31,778 bases of DNA from a virus: IMG/VR virus record IMGVR_UViG_3300009151_000241, positions 1 through 31,778 of that record; one strand, given 5' to 3'. The notes below the pieces were generated by a model. The model was not told the origin of the DNA. It did no database searches and saw only the letters and a program-made list of their open reading frames with translations. Below, in pieces: positions 11,178 to 19,413 of the stretch. How positions within the stretch are numbered: the stretch's first letter is position 1; every line of letters starts with the position of its first letter. A program made the position numbers and the translations under genes.

Positions 11178-13312
11178 ATGAAAATGGAATGCCCGAAAAA
11201 TCGGGGGATCAAGGTAAAGCCAAGTCCAAAGAACACATGGATATCGTCGCGGAGATAAAAGCCCGCTTCGAAATGTGCAACTCCGCTGACGGGGATAACT
11301 GGAAAGAAGGCAAAGACGATCTGGAGTTCTTGAAGGGCAATCAATGGCCTGAGAAACAGCGTCGGAGCCGGGAAGCAGACGGTCGGCCTTGTCTGACTAT
11401 CAACAAGCTCCCAACGTTCCTCGCACAGGTCACGAATGATCAACGTCAGAACCGGAACCAGATTAAAGTGTCCCCGGTGAGCGAGAAAGCAGATCCGGAA
11501 ACTGCTGAAATTATTCAAGGCATGATCCGCCATATTGAATATGATTCGGCTGCTGACGTCGCTTATGACACTGCAGTCAACTCCGCTGCCGCTATCGGTT
11601 TCGGGTATTTCCGATTGGTCACCGACTACGAATCCGAGGATTCCTTCGATCAAGTGTTGCGCTTCAAGCGTATTCGGAATTCGTTCACTGTTTCCTTCGA
11701 CCCAGCAAGCGTCGAGCCTGATGGTTCAGATGCTCAATTCGTCATCATCAGCGAAAAGATGACCCAAGACGAGTTCAAAGCTCGTCACCCGAACGCCGAA
11801 ATTCCCGCAGGTGGTTTCAGCACTATTTCGATCGGTAGCTCCCAAGCGACAAACCAAAAATGGGTTTGGGAAAACATGGTCCGTGTGGCCGAGTACTACC
11901 GTATTGAATTCGAACCCGCGACACTCTACCAATATTCTGACGGAACCACTGGCTGGACCAAAGAAGGTCTGGCCGATGGTTTGTACGTCAAGGGAGAACG
12001 TCCGAGTTACAAGAAAAAGGTCATGCACTACCTCGTGACCCCGTACGAAGTATTGAAGTCGACCGAAATCATGTGCAAGTGGATTCCGGTTTTCCCGGTA
12101 TACGGCACAGAAATCGACGTTGACGGAAAGATTTACCGGGCTGGCGTGATTCGCAACGCTAAAGATCCCGCCATGATGTACAACTTTTGGATGACATCGG
12201 CTACTGAGGAAGTATCGCTTCGTCCTAAGACCCCGTATATCGGGGCGGAGGGTCAATTTGAAGGCCAAGAAAAACGCTGGGCGCAAGCGAACAATCGTTC
12301 GTTCCCATATCTCGAATACAAGCCCGTCGGTATCGATGGCCAACTCGCACCACCTCCTTCGCGTCAACCAATGGTTGATGTGCCCGTTGGCGTTCTTACA
12401 ATGGCTAGCCATGCGGCTGATAACATCAAAGCTACAACTGGCTTATTTGATAGTTCTCTCGGTGCTGCTGGTAATGCCACAAGCGGTAAGCAGGAAATCG
12501 CACAGCAGCGACAAGGCAACGTAGCCAACTTCCATTACACCGACAACCTGACTCGTACACTTCGCCACGCTGGTAAGTGCTTGATTTGCATGATTCCATA
12601 TTACTACGATACTGAACGTGCTGTTCTGATGCGTGGTGAAGACGGAACAGTTAAGTCGGCCTATATTAACAAGCTTGACGAAGCCGCTAACCGTGTTATT
12701 AATGATGTTCGTGTCGGTAAATATGAAGTCGCTGTTACGACAGGCCCATCTTACGCCACAATGCGCGCTGAAGCAGCGGACGCTATGGTACAGTTCGGTC
12801 AAAGCTGGCCGAAGCTGATGGATATCGCGGGTGATCAAGTTGTCAAGGCCATGAATTGGCCCGGCGCCGAAGAGATTTCAGAGCGTATTGCTCGTACCAT
12901 TCCTCCGGAGATTCGCAATGATCCAGAAGATGGCCCGGACCCCGTGCAGCAGGTGCAACAGCTTACACAAAAGCTTCAACAAGCCGAGCAAGCTATGCAA
13001 GAGCTGCAGAAAAATGCAGACGCCAATTACGCCAAAGTCACTGCAGAACAGATTAAACAAGAAACAGCTGTCGAAGTCGCGCACATCACGGCGGAAAGCC
13101 GAAAGGATGTACAAGAACTTGCAGGGATGGTGCAGCTTCTCCTTGCACGTATCCCGGTTCCACAGGAACTTGCAACGGACGTCGCAGAGGACCTTGTTAA
13201 TGAGACAACCGAAACGCAGGGGGGTCAACCCCCTCAGGACCCCGAAATGGTGGCTCCTCCAGCGTCTCAGCCGACCGGGAACATGAACCCAGATATGAAC
13301 TATCAGGAGTAG
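11174..13312 (+). CDS. Portal protein, P22 type, 712 aa
   Basis: Forms the dodecameric ring at the packaging vertex. The length is close to P22 portal (725). Early residues contain DDLEFLKGNQWPEKQRRSRE and DGRPCLTINKLPTFLAQVTN, a typical P22-like portal N-terminus, followed by SAAAIGFGYFRLVTDYE. Later, TGLFDSSLGAAGNATSGK and QRQGNVANFHYTDNLTRT match the stem/crown region. The final ~130 residues are a Q/E/A-rich coiled coil (QQVQQLTQKLQQAEQAMQEL), as in barrel-bearing portals. SD is CTAAGGACTTCAA. A GC hairpin occurs near its 3' end (13220-13233). Confidence 0.93.
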   Translation: MNENGMPEKSGDQGKAKSKEHMDIVAEIKARFEMCNSADGDNWKEGKDDLEFLKGNQWPEKQRRSREADGRPCLTINKLPTFLAQVTNDQRQNRNQIKVSPVSEKADPETAEIIQGMIRHIEYDSAADVAYDTAVNSAAAIGFGYFRLVTDYESEDSFDQVLRFKRIRNSFTVSFDPASVEPDGSDAQFVIISEKMTQDEFKARHPNAEIPAGGFSTISIGSSQATNQKWVWENMVRVAEYYRIEFEPATLYQYSDGTTGWTKEGLADGLYVKGERPSYKKKVMHYLVTPYEVLKSTEIMCKWIPVFPVYGTEIDVDGKIYRAGVIRNAKDPAMMYNFWMTSATEEVSLRPKTPYIGAEGQFEGQEKRWAQANNRSFPYLEYKPVGIDGQLAPPPSRQPMVDVPVGVLTMASHAADNIKATTGLFDSSLGAAGNATSGKQEIAQQRQGNVANFHYTDNLTRTLRHAGKCLICMIPYYYDTERAVLMRGEDGTVKSAYINKLDEAANRVINDVRVGKYEVAVTTGPSYATMRAEAADAMVQFGQSWPKLMDIAGDQVVKAMNWPGAEEISERIARTIPPEIRNDPEDGPDPVQQVQQLTQKLQQAEQAMQELQKNADANYAKVTAEQIKQETAVEVAHITAESRKDVQELAGMVQLLLARIPVPQELATDVAEDLVNETTETQGGQPPQDPEMVAPPASQPTGNMNPDMNYQE
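13220..13233. repeat. GC hairpin inside the portal 3' end
   Basis: GGGGG-TCAA-CCCCC, a 5-bp perfect stem within coding sequence (codons for GGQPP). The reverse strand reads GGGGG-TTGA-CCCCC, the same form as the promoter hairpins, but no good -10 lies 17 bases away (TCTCAT, four matches). Confidence 0.6.
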
Positions 13313-13327
13313 GGGTTGACAGCCCCT
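13311..13327. repeat. Hairpin carrying the -35 of the scaffold promoter
   Basis: AGGGG (13311-13315) and CCCCT (13323-13327) enclose TTGACAG. It begins on the last two bases of the portal TAG stop codon. Confidence 0.7.
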
Positions 13328-13344
13328 CTCTCACGTGATACACT
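13316..13344 (+). promoter_or_regulatory. Late promoter upstream of scaffold and coat
   Basis: TTGACA (13316-13321), 17-base spacer, TACACT (13339-13344) with TGA before it. Seven bases then lead to ATG 13352, as at the terS promoter. A second promoter just before scaffold and coat genes would raise their expression relative to terminase and portal. Confidence 0.85.
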
Positions 13345-13351
13345 CATACCT

Positions 13352-13453
13352 ATGAATAACATTCGCACCCTAAAGGACCCTGTTGGGGGAAATGCGCAAC
13401 TTGGGCACAGCTTACCTATGAGCATGAATATAGGGCCGGAGTTCACTCAATGA
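13352..13453 (+). CDS. Small leader-like ORF, 33 aa
   Basis: Reads MNNIRTLKDPVGGNAQLGHS and ends GPEFTQ; the TGA overlaps the scaffold start as ATGA. The ATG lies at the predicted +1 of the promoter at 13316, so it would be translated without a leader. It has no membrane segment. Either it is a genuine small head-region protein or a leader peptide that couples ribosomes to the scaffold gene, which also has its own SD (GGAG eight bases before ATG 13450). Confidence 0.55.
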   Translation: MNNIRTLKDPVGGNAQLGHSLPMSMNIGPEFTQ

Positions 13454-14403
13454 GTGCTGATAACCAAGGTGCCTCTGCAGGTACAACTGACACCCCAAAA
13501 GATGCAGGTCCGGTCGAGATTACTTTGATCGCGCCTGAAACTCCCAAGGTGGAAACACCCGCTCCGAAAGCGGATGTGACAGATGTAACTCCTAAAGCAG
13601 AGAAAACCACGACTGAAACGACGAATGATTCAGAAATCGACGAGATAGAGTCCAATCCTGATAACCGTGATAACAAGGGCCGATTCAAACCCGGCGTCCA
13701 AGCACGGATCGATGAATTGACACGTTCTCGTCGTGAAGCTGAACGGGAAGCAGCCTATTGGAAGGCTCGTGCTCAAGGACCAGATACGGCGCAACCTCCG
13801 GCCCAACCCGCCGCTACATTCAAGCCACCTGTCCAGACCGATTACGCTACCCCAGAAGAGTATCAGGATGCTTTGGTCGATTACAAAGTCGAGCAGAAAC
13901 TCGCTCAAAAAGACAATCAGAAGTCCGCTGAAAAGGCTGTGACTGAACGTGCTGCTTCTTGGCAGTCGCGTTTGGAATCGGCCCGTACTGCGATTCCTGA
14001 TTTCAATGATGTGATGGACGCAGCCGAAGTACCCGTCGCGAAACACGTAGCCGATTTAATCTTCGAACATGAACTCGGAGCCAACATCGCTTACCACTTC
14101 GCGAAGAACCCTGATCTTCTCGACAAGTTGAACTCGATGTCACCCGCTAAAGCAGCGTTTGAGATTGGGAAACTTGGCGATAAACTGGAGGCAGCAGCAG
14201 CCCCCGCTAACGGCACGGATAAATCCGATGTTGCCGATTCAGCCAAACCCGTTGTTAAAGTCGTGGAGAAACCAACCTCCAAAGCTCCACCACCCGCAAG
14301 TACTATCGGACAGGGCCGTACCATGACCCCTTCACTCGATGAAATGTCGATGGAAGACTATGTGGCACAGCGCAATCTCCGGAAGTACGGTCGGGCGGCT
14401 TAA
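13450..14403 (+). CDS. Capsid scaffolding protein, 317 aa
   Basis: Directs coat assembly and then leaves the capsid. The position between portal and coat, the length (P22 gp8 is 303) and the highly charged, low-hydrophobicity composition support this. Residues 1-80 are acidic and low-complexity. RDNKGRFKPGVQARIDELTR and REAEREAAYWKAR start a coiled coil, a common opening of phage scaffold-like proteins. The helical middle includes PEEYQDALVDYKVEQKLAQ. The C-terminus SMEDYVAQRNLRKYGRAA is basic, as expected for the coat-binding helix-turn-helix of gp8-type scaffolds. Confidence 0.85.
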   Translation: MSADNQGASAGTTDTPKDAGPVEITLIAPETPKVETPAPKADVTDVTPKAEKTTTETTNDSEIDEIESNPDNRDNKGRFKPGVQARIDELTRSRREAEREAAYWKARAQGPDTAQPPAQPAATFKPPVQTDYATPEEYQDALVDYKVEQKLAQKDNQKSAEKAVTERAASWQSRLESARTAIPDFNDVMDAAEVPVAKHVADLIFEHELGANIAYHFAKNPDLLDKLNSMSPAKAAFEIGKLGDKLEAAAAPANGTDKSDVADSAKPVVKVVEKPTSKAPPPASTIGQGRTMTPSLDEMSMEDYVAQRNLRKYGRAA

Positions 14404-14419
14404 TCCTTAAGGACCCCAA

Positions 14420-15631
14420 ATGTCAAACGTACTCGCGACGACCAGCGTAGTAGCTAAAGAAGCTCTCGCTGTTCTCGAAAACATGTTGTCTTTCTCCTCC
14501 ATGGTCAACCGTGATTGGGAAGACGAATTCACCAGCAATATGAGCCGTGGCTATGCCCCCGGCCAGACGATCAACATCAAGCGCCCCCCACGTTACACAT
14601 ATCGTGAAGGCCGTGTTGCTGTTCCTCAAGGTACTGTTGAATCCACCATCCCTTTGACCCTTTCTCAGGGCGGTGTGGACTTGCAGTTCACCGCAAACGA
14701 GCGCACTCTGTCCTTGCAGAAGTTGGAAGACAAGCTGACCGCTGCGATGGCTACCGTGGCCAACGAAATCGACCGTCGCGGTCTGGAAATGGCTCGTCTG
14801 CAGTCGAACAACGTGATCGGTACTCCCGGCACTCCTCCCAACAGCCAATTGTTGGCACTCCAAGCTATCACAGGCTTGAACCAGCGTCTGGATGAAATGG
14901 GTGCACCCCGTGACAAGCAACGTGGTCTGATCCTGTCTCCTGCTTTGAATGCTCCATTCATCGTCGGTATGGCTGGCATGTTCAACGGTCAAGACGTCCT
15001 GACTCGCCAAATGAAGCAAGGCATGATGGTTGACTCGTTGGGTCTGGCTTACGCCATGGACCAGAACGTGCAAACCCATACCAACGGCACTGCTGTTGTG
15101 ACCACCAACACGGTCAACGGCGCTGGTCAAACTGGTTCCACTATTACCGTGGCCGCTTTGAATGGTACCGTCACTCGTGGTTCGAAGATCACCTTTGCTG
15201 GCGTGTTTGCGGTCAACCCCCAATCCCGTCAGTCTACTGGTACTCTCCAGCAATTCACGGTGACAGCCGATGCTGCAGCTTCTGCTACTTCGTTGAGCAT
15301 TTCCCCGGCCATCGTTCCTGCTGGCGCATTCCAAAACGTGACTGCTTCTCCTGCCAACGGCGCTGCGATCACCATTTTCGGCACTGCCTCCGGTAGCTAC
15401 ACCTTCAACCCTGCATTCCACAAAGATGCATTCACTCTGGCCATGGTCCCCATGTGGGCACCTGCTGGCGGTAAAGGCGTAGTCGATGTTTCCCAAGTGG
15501 AATACAAAGGCTTCCGCCTGAAAGTGACCGAGTTTTACGACGGTATGGGTGATGTCTCCATCATGCGTATTGACGTACTGTACGGATGGGCAGCTCCCTA
15601 TCCTGAACTTTCTGTGGGCTACGCGCTCTAA
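14420..15631 (+). CDS. Major capsid protein, P22 coat-like, 403 aa
   Basis: Builds the icosahedral shell with an HK97 fold. It matches the P22 coat family: the start SNVLATTSVVAKEALAVLEN, then FSSMVNRDWEDEF, GYAPGQTINIKRPPRYTYRE and DLQFTANERTLSLQKLEDKL. Residues ~235-330 (TITVAALNGTVTRGSKITFA, then SATSLSISPAI) form an inserted beta-rich domain in the position of the P22 I-domain, and SYTFNPAFHKDAFTLAMVPM returns to the core. Length is close to P22 gp5 (430). SD is TTAAGGACCCCAA. Codon use is noticeably biased to C-ending codons, as in highly expressed genes. Confidence 0.95.
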   Translation: MSNVLATTSVVAKEALAVLENMLSFSSMVNRDWEDEFTSNMSRGYAPGQTINIKRPPRYTYREGRVAVPQGTVESTIPLTLSQGGVDLQFTANERTLSLQKLEDKLTAAMATVANEIDRRGLEMARLQSNNVIGTPGTPPNSQLLALQAITGLNQRLDEMGAPRDKQRGLILSPALNAPFIVGMAGMFNGQDVLTRQMKQGMMVDSLGLAYAMDQNVQTHTNGTAVVTTNTVNGAGQTGSTITVAALNGTVTRGSKITFAGVFAVNPQSRQSTGTLQQFTVTADAAASATSLSISPAIVPAGAFQNVTASPANGAAITIFGTASGSYTFNPAFHKDAFTLAMVPMWAPAGGKGVVDVSQVEYKGFRLKVTEFYDGMGDVSIMRIDVLYGWAAPYPELSVGYAL

Positions 15632-15641
15632 GAAAAAGAAT

Positions 15642-15660
15642 GGGGGGTCACAAGCCCCCC
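15642..15660. repeat. GC hairpin after the coat gene
   Basis: GGGGGG (15642-15647) and CCCCCC (15655-15660) around TCACAAG, 11 bases after the coat stop. No T-run follows and no promoter is apparent, so it may stabilise the coat mRNA 3' end or weakly terminate. Confidence 0.7.
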
Positions 15661-15689
15661 TATCTGAAACTTTCACTCAAGGACCCGAA

Positions 15690-16247
15690 ATGAAATACAT
15701 CCTTCCTTTGCTGGCAATTGCCGCATCGTTGTTCTTGCTGGCGATCGCCCCGATCGTTGCAAAACATGTCATCGCCTTCACCAAAGACGTGGTGCAAGCG
15801 TTCAAACAGCCCGGCATCAAGGTGTCCGGTCACCGTCTATACCAAGGTGGTTTCGTTACCCTCTTGCGTAACTATGGTGGCTATACTGCTGGCCAAGTGG
15901 TTGAACTGCCTGCTTCTACCGAAGCTGCTCTGATCGCAAGCGGTGGTGCTACCACTTCTACAGGTCCTGCAACGTCCGGTGCGTTGACTACTGCTCAAAC
16001 CCAAGGTGCTGGTACATTCCCCGCTGCCGCAGGTTCGGTTACGATCACGAATGCTTTGGTGACCCCACAATCGATCATCTTCGCTCAGTTGAATCAAGCT
16101 GCTGCTGACGGTACTCTGTTGTACGTGGCACGTGTTGTGGCCGCTGCTGGCTCGTTCACCGTTTACGGTAACGCCAACGCGACTGCCGCTACTGGCTTCG
16201 ATTGGGCCATCGTCAGCGCCACTGGCACCTCTTCTAACCCTAACTAA
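15690..16247 (+). CDS. Putative head-associated structural protein, 185 aa
   Basis: The N-terminus is a membrane-type helix (MKYILPLLAIAASLFLLAIA), unusual for a capsid protein. It is followed by a small domain with YQGGFVTLLRNYGGYTAGQV and ELPASTEAALIASGGATT. The C-terminal ~75 residues (TITNALVTPQSIIFAQLNQA, then AGSFTVYGNANATAATGFDW) form a beta-rich domain seen in phage head fibre or decoration-type proteins. Its location after the coat gene supports a capsid role. SD is CTCAAGGACCCGAA. The hydrophobic start could be a signal anchor or an internal capsid interaction helix; undecided. Confidence 0.65.
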   Translation: MKYILPLLAIAASLFLLAIAPIVAKHVIAFTKDVVQAFKQPGIKVSGHRLYQGGFVTLLRNYGGYTAGQVVELPASTEAALIASGGATTSTGPATSGALTTAQTQGAGTFPAAAGSVTITNALVTPQSIIFAQLNQAAADGTLLYVARVVAAAGSFTVYGNANATAATGFDWAIVSATGTSSNPN

Positions 16248-16264
16248 GGTTAGATCCCTCGGAC

Positions 16265-16292
16265 CCCGGATATCGAAAGGTATCCGGGTTTC
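16265..16292 (+). terminator. Probable terminator after the head-protein gene
   Basis: CCCGGATA (16265-16272) pairs perfectly with TATCCGGG (16281-16288) around an 8-base loop, followed by TTTC. The U-tract is short, so termination may be partial, adjusting expression of the downstream tail genes. A smaller CTAAC-TAAG-GTTAG hairpin lies just upstream. Confidence 0.55.
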
Positions 16293-16312
16293 AAACTTAA
16301 CTGGAGTAAATC

Positions 16313-16468
16313 ATGGAACATCAAGAATTTCCCAAGATGCTGTACAAAAACGGCCTAGTGACCGAGCAAAAGATCGTCAATTCCCAAGAGGAAGAGGATG
16401 CTCTCGGTGACGCATGGCTCGACAGCATCATCGACCCGGCCAGTATCCCCCCGGCCCCCGCTGCCTAG
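16313..16468 (+). CDS. Small conserved head-region protein, 51 aa
   Basis: Reads MEHQEFPKMLYKNGLVTEQK, then IVNSQEEEDALGDAWLDSI and a proline-rich end (ASIPPAPAA). A short protein with the pattern FPKMLY...IV....EE..AL...W is common in head modules of podoviruses and siphoviruses, near the coat gene; its function is not established. ATG 16313 has the SD CTGGAGTAAATC. It was not obvious as an ORF because of its length. The stop codon lies in the left arm of the hairpin at 16466-16515. Confidence 0.75.
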   Translation: MEHQEFPKMLYKNGLVTEQKIVNSQEEEDALGDAWLDSIIDPASIPPAPAA

Positions 16469-16515
16469 TCCGGGCGCTGCGCATAGTCCAGTCGCTATGT
16501 ATATAGCCCGGACTA
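16466..16515. repeat. Nested hairpin between head and tail genes
   Basis: TAGTCCGGGC (16466-16475) and GCCCGGACTA (16506-16515) are a perfect 10-bp inverted repeat with a 30-base loop that itself contains CATAG-TCCAGTCG-CTATG. No T-run follows. A structured intercistronic element that could act as an RNase site, mRNA stabiliser or weak terminator. Confidence 0.7.
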
Positions 16516-16552
16516 TCCAGAGCGTCTCCCAGAGCCATCCAACAGGACACCC

Positions 16553-17266
16553 ATGACACAGAGCATCATCACTAGTGATCTGATTCGCAGGTCGTTCTAC
16601 CTCATCAATGCAGTTGCTGCGGGTGAAGTTCCGGACGATATGATGATGAACGACGCGTTATCGACTTTAAATGAAATGATCGATAGCTGGTCTATTGAAA
16701 CTCTGTCGGTTTATGGTACGGACAACGATGAGTTTACGTTAACTCCCGGTAAATTTAACTACACATATGGTACTGGCGGTGATTTTAATGTTCAACGTCC
16801 AGTTTATATAACTGACATGTACATGATTCGCCAAGGTGTCACTACCCCGGTGAAAATCATCCCGATCGAAGCGTACAACGCGATCGCTATTAAGGCTCAG
16901 TCCCAGCCCCTAGTTGAACGCGCATATATCACGACTTCTTTTCCATTAGTCGAAGTTAACCTCTGGCCAATCCCGTCTGAGGCGAACACGATCGGTTTCA
17001 CATCTAATCGGGTATTAACTAATATTCCGAATCTGACCACCGCTATTTATTTACCCCCCGGCTATCTTCGGGCTTTGCGGTACTGTTTGGCTGTGGAACT
17101 CTGGCCTGAGTACCCGAATCAAGCAACTGATATCGGTACGGTGAAAGCGATCGCGATCAAGGCCAAAGCCAACATCAAAACTGCCAATATGTCGGACATC
17201 GAAATGTCTTTCGAAGACGTGCCTAAGGTAGAAGCAGGTCGCTCTTGGGATTGGAGGGGCGGTTAA
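16553..17266 (+). CDS. Tail accessory factor, P22 gp4-like, 237 aa
   Basis: Connects the portal ring to the tail and helps retain packaged DNA. Reads SDLIRRSFYLINAVAAGEVP, then MNDALSTLNEMIDSWSIETL, the hallmark opening of the gp4/head-to-tail adaptor family. LPPGYLRALRYCLAVELWPEYP and a C-terminal helix region follow, ending near WDWRGG. The length is longer than P22 gp4 (166), as usual in this wider family. SD is CAACAGGACACCC. Its stop overlaps the next start as TAATG. Confidence 0.9.
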   Translation: MTQSIITSDLIRRSFYLINAVAAGEVPDDMMMNDALSTLNEMIDSWSIETLSVYGTDNDEFTLTPGKFNYTYGTGGDFNVQRPVYITDMYMIRQGVTTPVKIIPIEAYNAIAIKAQSQPLVERAYITTSFPLVEVNLWPIPSEANTIGFTSNRVLTNIPNLTTAIYLPPGYLRALRYCLAVELWPEYPNQATDIGTVKAIAIKAKANIKTANMSDIEMSFEDVPKVEAGRSWDWRGG

Positions 17267-18690
17267 TGCCAATGCTTCAAGGATTCATCGGCGGCGCTTA
17301 TCTAGCACGGAGTTCCAACTTCGATGCACAGCGTTGCGTGAATCTGTTTCCGGAAAAATCCGATTCTGGATCATCCAAGGACGTTGCAATGTTAGTCGGT
17401 ACTCCCGGCCTTTTGTCTTGGGCACAGCTTAATGGTCGTGCTGTCCGGGGCATGATCAACTTCAATGATATTTATGGATTTGTGGTTATTGGTCAGTACG
17501 TGTACCGTGTTGATACTTCTGGTGTGGGAACTCTTACGGGATTGATTAATAATGACGTCACTCCCGTAAGCATGGCTTCCAACGGATCGAAGATTTTCGT
17601 CGCCACTGGACCCAAAGGCTTCGTGATCGATGCCAATGCCAACACGATGACTGAATATATCGATGTCTCATTCAAGGGTGCGAATAAAGTCGACTTTTTG
17701 GATGGATCATTCATTTTCAATGAACCCGGTACCGGACGGTTCTGGGCAATGAATCCATATAGCACGACCCTTAACCCATTGTACTTTGCTACTGCGGAAG
17801 GATCCCCCGATGCTCTGGTTTCTCTTATTGTTGATCATCGTGAGCTTTGGCTGTTTGGAACCAATACCGTAGAGGTCTGGTATAACACCGGGGACACCAC
17901 CAACTTCCCATACTCTCGCGTTAACGGCGCATTTATCGAGCAGGGATGTGCGGCTACTCATAGTGTGGCGAAGCTCGATTCCTCCGTGTTCTGGCTATCG
18001 TCTAATGAGCGTGGTCAGGGTATGGTGATGAGGGCTACCGGGTACGCCCCGCAACGGATAAGCACTCACGCGCTGGAAAGAGCAATTGGTACATACTCAG
18101 TTATTACAGATGCTGTTGCATATACTTATGAACAAGAGGGCCATTCTTTCTATGTTCTCAACTTCCCAACAGCCAACAAAACATGGGTCTTTGATGCTTC
18201 CACAAATCTCTGGCACGAACGCGCATGGCGGCAATCGGATGGCCAGTTCGGGCGTCATCGTTCTAATTGCCATATGTTCTTTGCTCGTAAAAATATTGTC
18301 GGAGATTGGCAGACCGGGAATCTTTATGTACTGGACCCCGATACTTATACCGATAATGGTAACCCGTTAGTCCGTTTGCGCTCGTCGCCGCACATTAGTT
18401 CAGAAATGTCTCGTATTGCTCATACGGCAGTGCATTTCGACATGGAAACTGGCGTCGGTACAGCAAATGGTACAGACCAAGGTACTGACCCGGTTTGTAT
18501 GCTCCGTTGGTCGGATGACGGTGGCCACAAGTGGAGCAATCAACGTACCGCGAAAATCGGTAGAGTCGGCCAGTATCGGACCCGCGCTCGGTTCACCCGT
18601 TTGGGTCAATCACGTGACCGAGTTTACGAATTATCTATTTCTGATCCTGTGAAGGTCGCGATCATTGGAGCAATACTCAATGGCCAGTGA
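17266..18690 (+). CDS. Packaged-DNA stabilisation protein, P22 gp10-like, 474 aa
   Basis: Forms the hexameric tail hub that follows gp4. The size equals P22 gp10 (472). Recognisable stretches: GGAYLARSSNFDAQRCVNLF near the start, LFGTNTVEVWYNTGD mid-protein, VFWLSSNERGQGMV and a beta-propeller-like series of aromatic repeats. ATG 17266 overlaps the gp4 TAA; an earlier start at 17245 would need to lie in the gp4 gene and has no SD. Confidence 0.92.
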   Translation: MPMLQGFIGGAYLARSSNFDAQRCVNLFPEKSDSGSSKDVAMLVGTPGLLSWAQLNGRAVRGMINFNDIYGFVVIGQYVYRVDTSGVGTLTGLINNDVTPVSMASNGSKIFVATGPKGFVIDANANTMTEYIDVSFKGANKVDFLDGSFIFNEPGTGRFWAMNPYSTTLNPLYFATAEGSPDALVSLIVDHRELWLFGTNTVEVWYNTGDTTNFPYSRVNGAFIEQGCAATHSVAKLDSSVFWLSSNERGQGMVMRATGYAPQRISTHALERAIGTYSVITDAVAYTYEQEGHSFYVLNFPTANKTWVFDASTNLWHERAWRQSDGQFGRHRSNCHMFFARKNIVGDWQTGNLYVLDPDTYTDNGNPLVRLRSSPHISSEMSRIAHTAVHFDMETGVGTANGTDQGTDPVCMLRWSDDGGHKWSNQRTAKIGRVGQYRTRARFTRLGQSRDRVYELSISDPVKVAIIGAILNGQ

Positions 18691-18919
18691 TCTTGTTTAT
18701 ATATCGGCTCGTGTCCCGCTTATTGATGAGCGTACGGGAATGCTTAACCGTGATTGGTTTCGTTTTTTCGAGCAGATCGGCCAAAAGGCACAGATTATCA
18801 ACGGTAATTTGGCTACTTCGGCACTTGCTGGTTCAGCTTCCGCGCTCCCGGCGTTTCCAGCTGGATACATGATAGTTACTTTAAACGGACAGGACTATAA
18901 AGTTCCGTACTACAAATGA
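18680..18919 (+). CDS. Small virion-region protein, 79 aa
   Basis: Begins MASDLVYISARVPLIDERTG, then NRDWFRFFEQIG. This R.PL.D..TG....W..FF pattern is common in small proteins encoded near phage tail genes. The C-terminal part is Ala-rich and ends with GYMIVTLNGQDYKVPYYK. ATG 18680 is preceded by GGAG at nine bases and overlaps gp10 by 11 bases; the longer TTG start at 18665 is less likely. Probably a small virion or assembly protein. Confidence 0.75.
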   Translation: MASDLVYISARVPLIDERTGMLNRDWFRFFEQIGQKAQIINGNLATSALAGSASALPAFPAGYMIVTLNGQDYKVPYYK

Positions 18920-19413
18920 AAATCGCTTGTGAACATCTTACCGCAGAAATGTTATCTGGTGAAATCACAACACTCGGCCAGAAGAATTGGAACGAGTGCA
19001 GTATCATCAAGAAAGACACTTGCTCTTTTCACGGGGACCGTGATTTTAAAATCGAATTGAATGCCCCTGTGTACTTAGGGTTTGCTGAAAGCGGTCAGTT
19101 AATCGTAATGACTTTACGCGATGAAGAAGGTACTTTACAAGGTTTCTCATTAGTCATTTTTTACAACAGTCTTCATCATGCGCCTGTTTTGTGCGCTAAT
19201 GTTGATGCCTTTTACATAGAACCCGGTCACAGGGCTTATATGCGTAGTTTCATTACCGCGATCGAGAAACAATTCTCTGACCGTGGGGTCGTGGTGGTCG
19301 GTTGGCCTGTAAGCCCTTTCGGTAAATTGTTCGACATTCTCAAATTGATGGGGTATGCCCCTGATGATGTCGTTATGGAAAAACGTTTTGCGGAGTTCAA
19401 ACCATGTGCATAG
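18916..19413 (+). CDS. GNAT-like protein of the ejection region, 165 aa
   Basis: A second acetyltransferase-like protein: strands LIVMTLRDEEGTLQGFSLVI, a conserved HH then NVDAFYIEPGHRAYMRSFIT, an AIEKQFSDRGVVVVGWPVSP strand-turn and LMGYAPDDVVMEKRF as the last motif. Similar GNAT-like proteins sit just before ejection proteins in P22-like and N4-like phages. The acetyl-CoA loop (R/Q-x-x-G-x-G/A) is degenerate (EPGHRAYM), so enzymatic activity is uncertain. It starts ATGA on the previous stop; its end overlaps the next gene by ten bases. Confidence 0.72.
   Translation: MKIACEHLTAEMLSGEITTLGQKNWNECSIIKKDTCSFHGDRDFKIELNAPVYLGFAESGQLIVMTLRDEEGTLQGFSLVIFYNSLHHAPVLCANVDAFYIEPGHRAYMRSFITAIEKQFSDRGVVVVGWPVSPFGKLFDILKLMGYAPDDVVMEKRFAEFKPCA

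Noticed and set aside
13200-13233. Leftward promoter at the portal hairpin
   Set aside because: TTGACC is fair but the -10 at 17 bases is TCTCAT and no leftward gene follows.
14423-15676. 417-codon open frame on the minus strand opposite the coat gene
   Set aside because: It is the exact shadow of a highly codon-biased coat gene, lacks an SD and has a low-complexity Ser/His/Gly composition.
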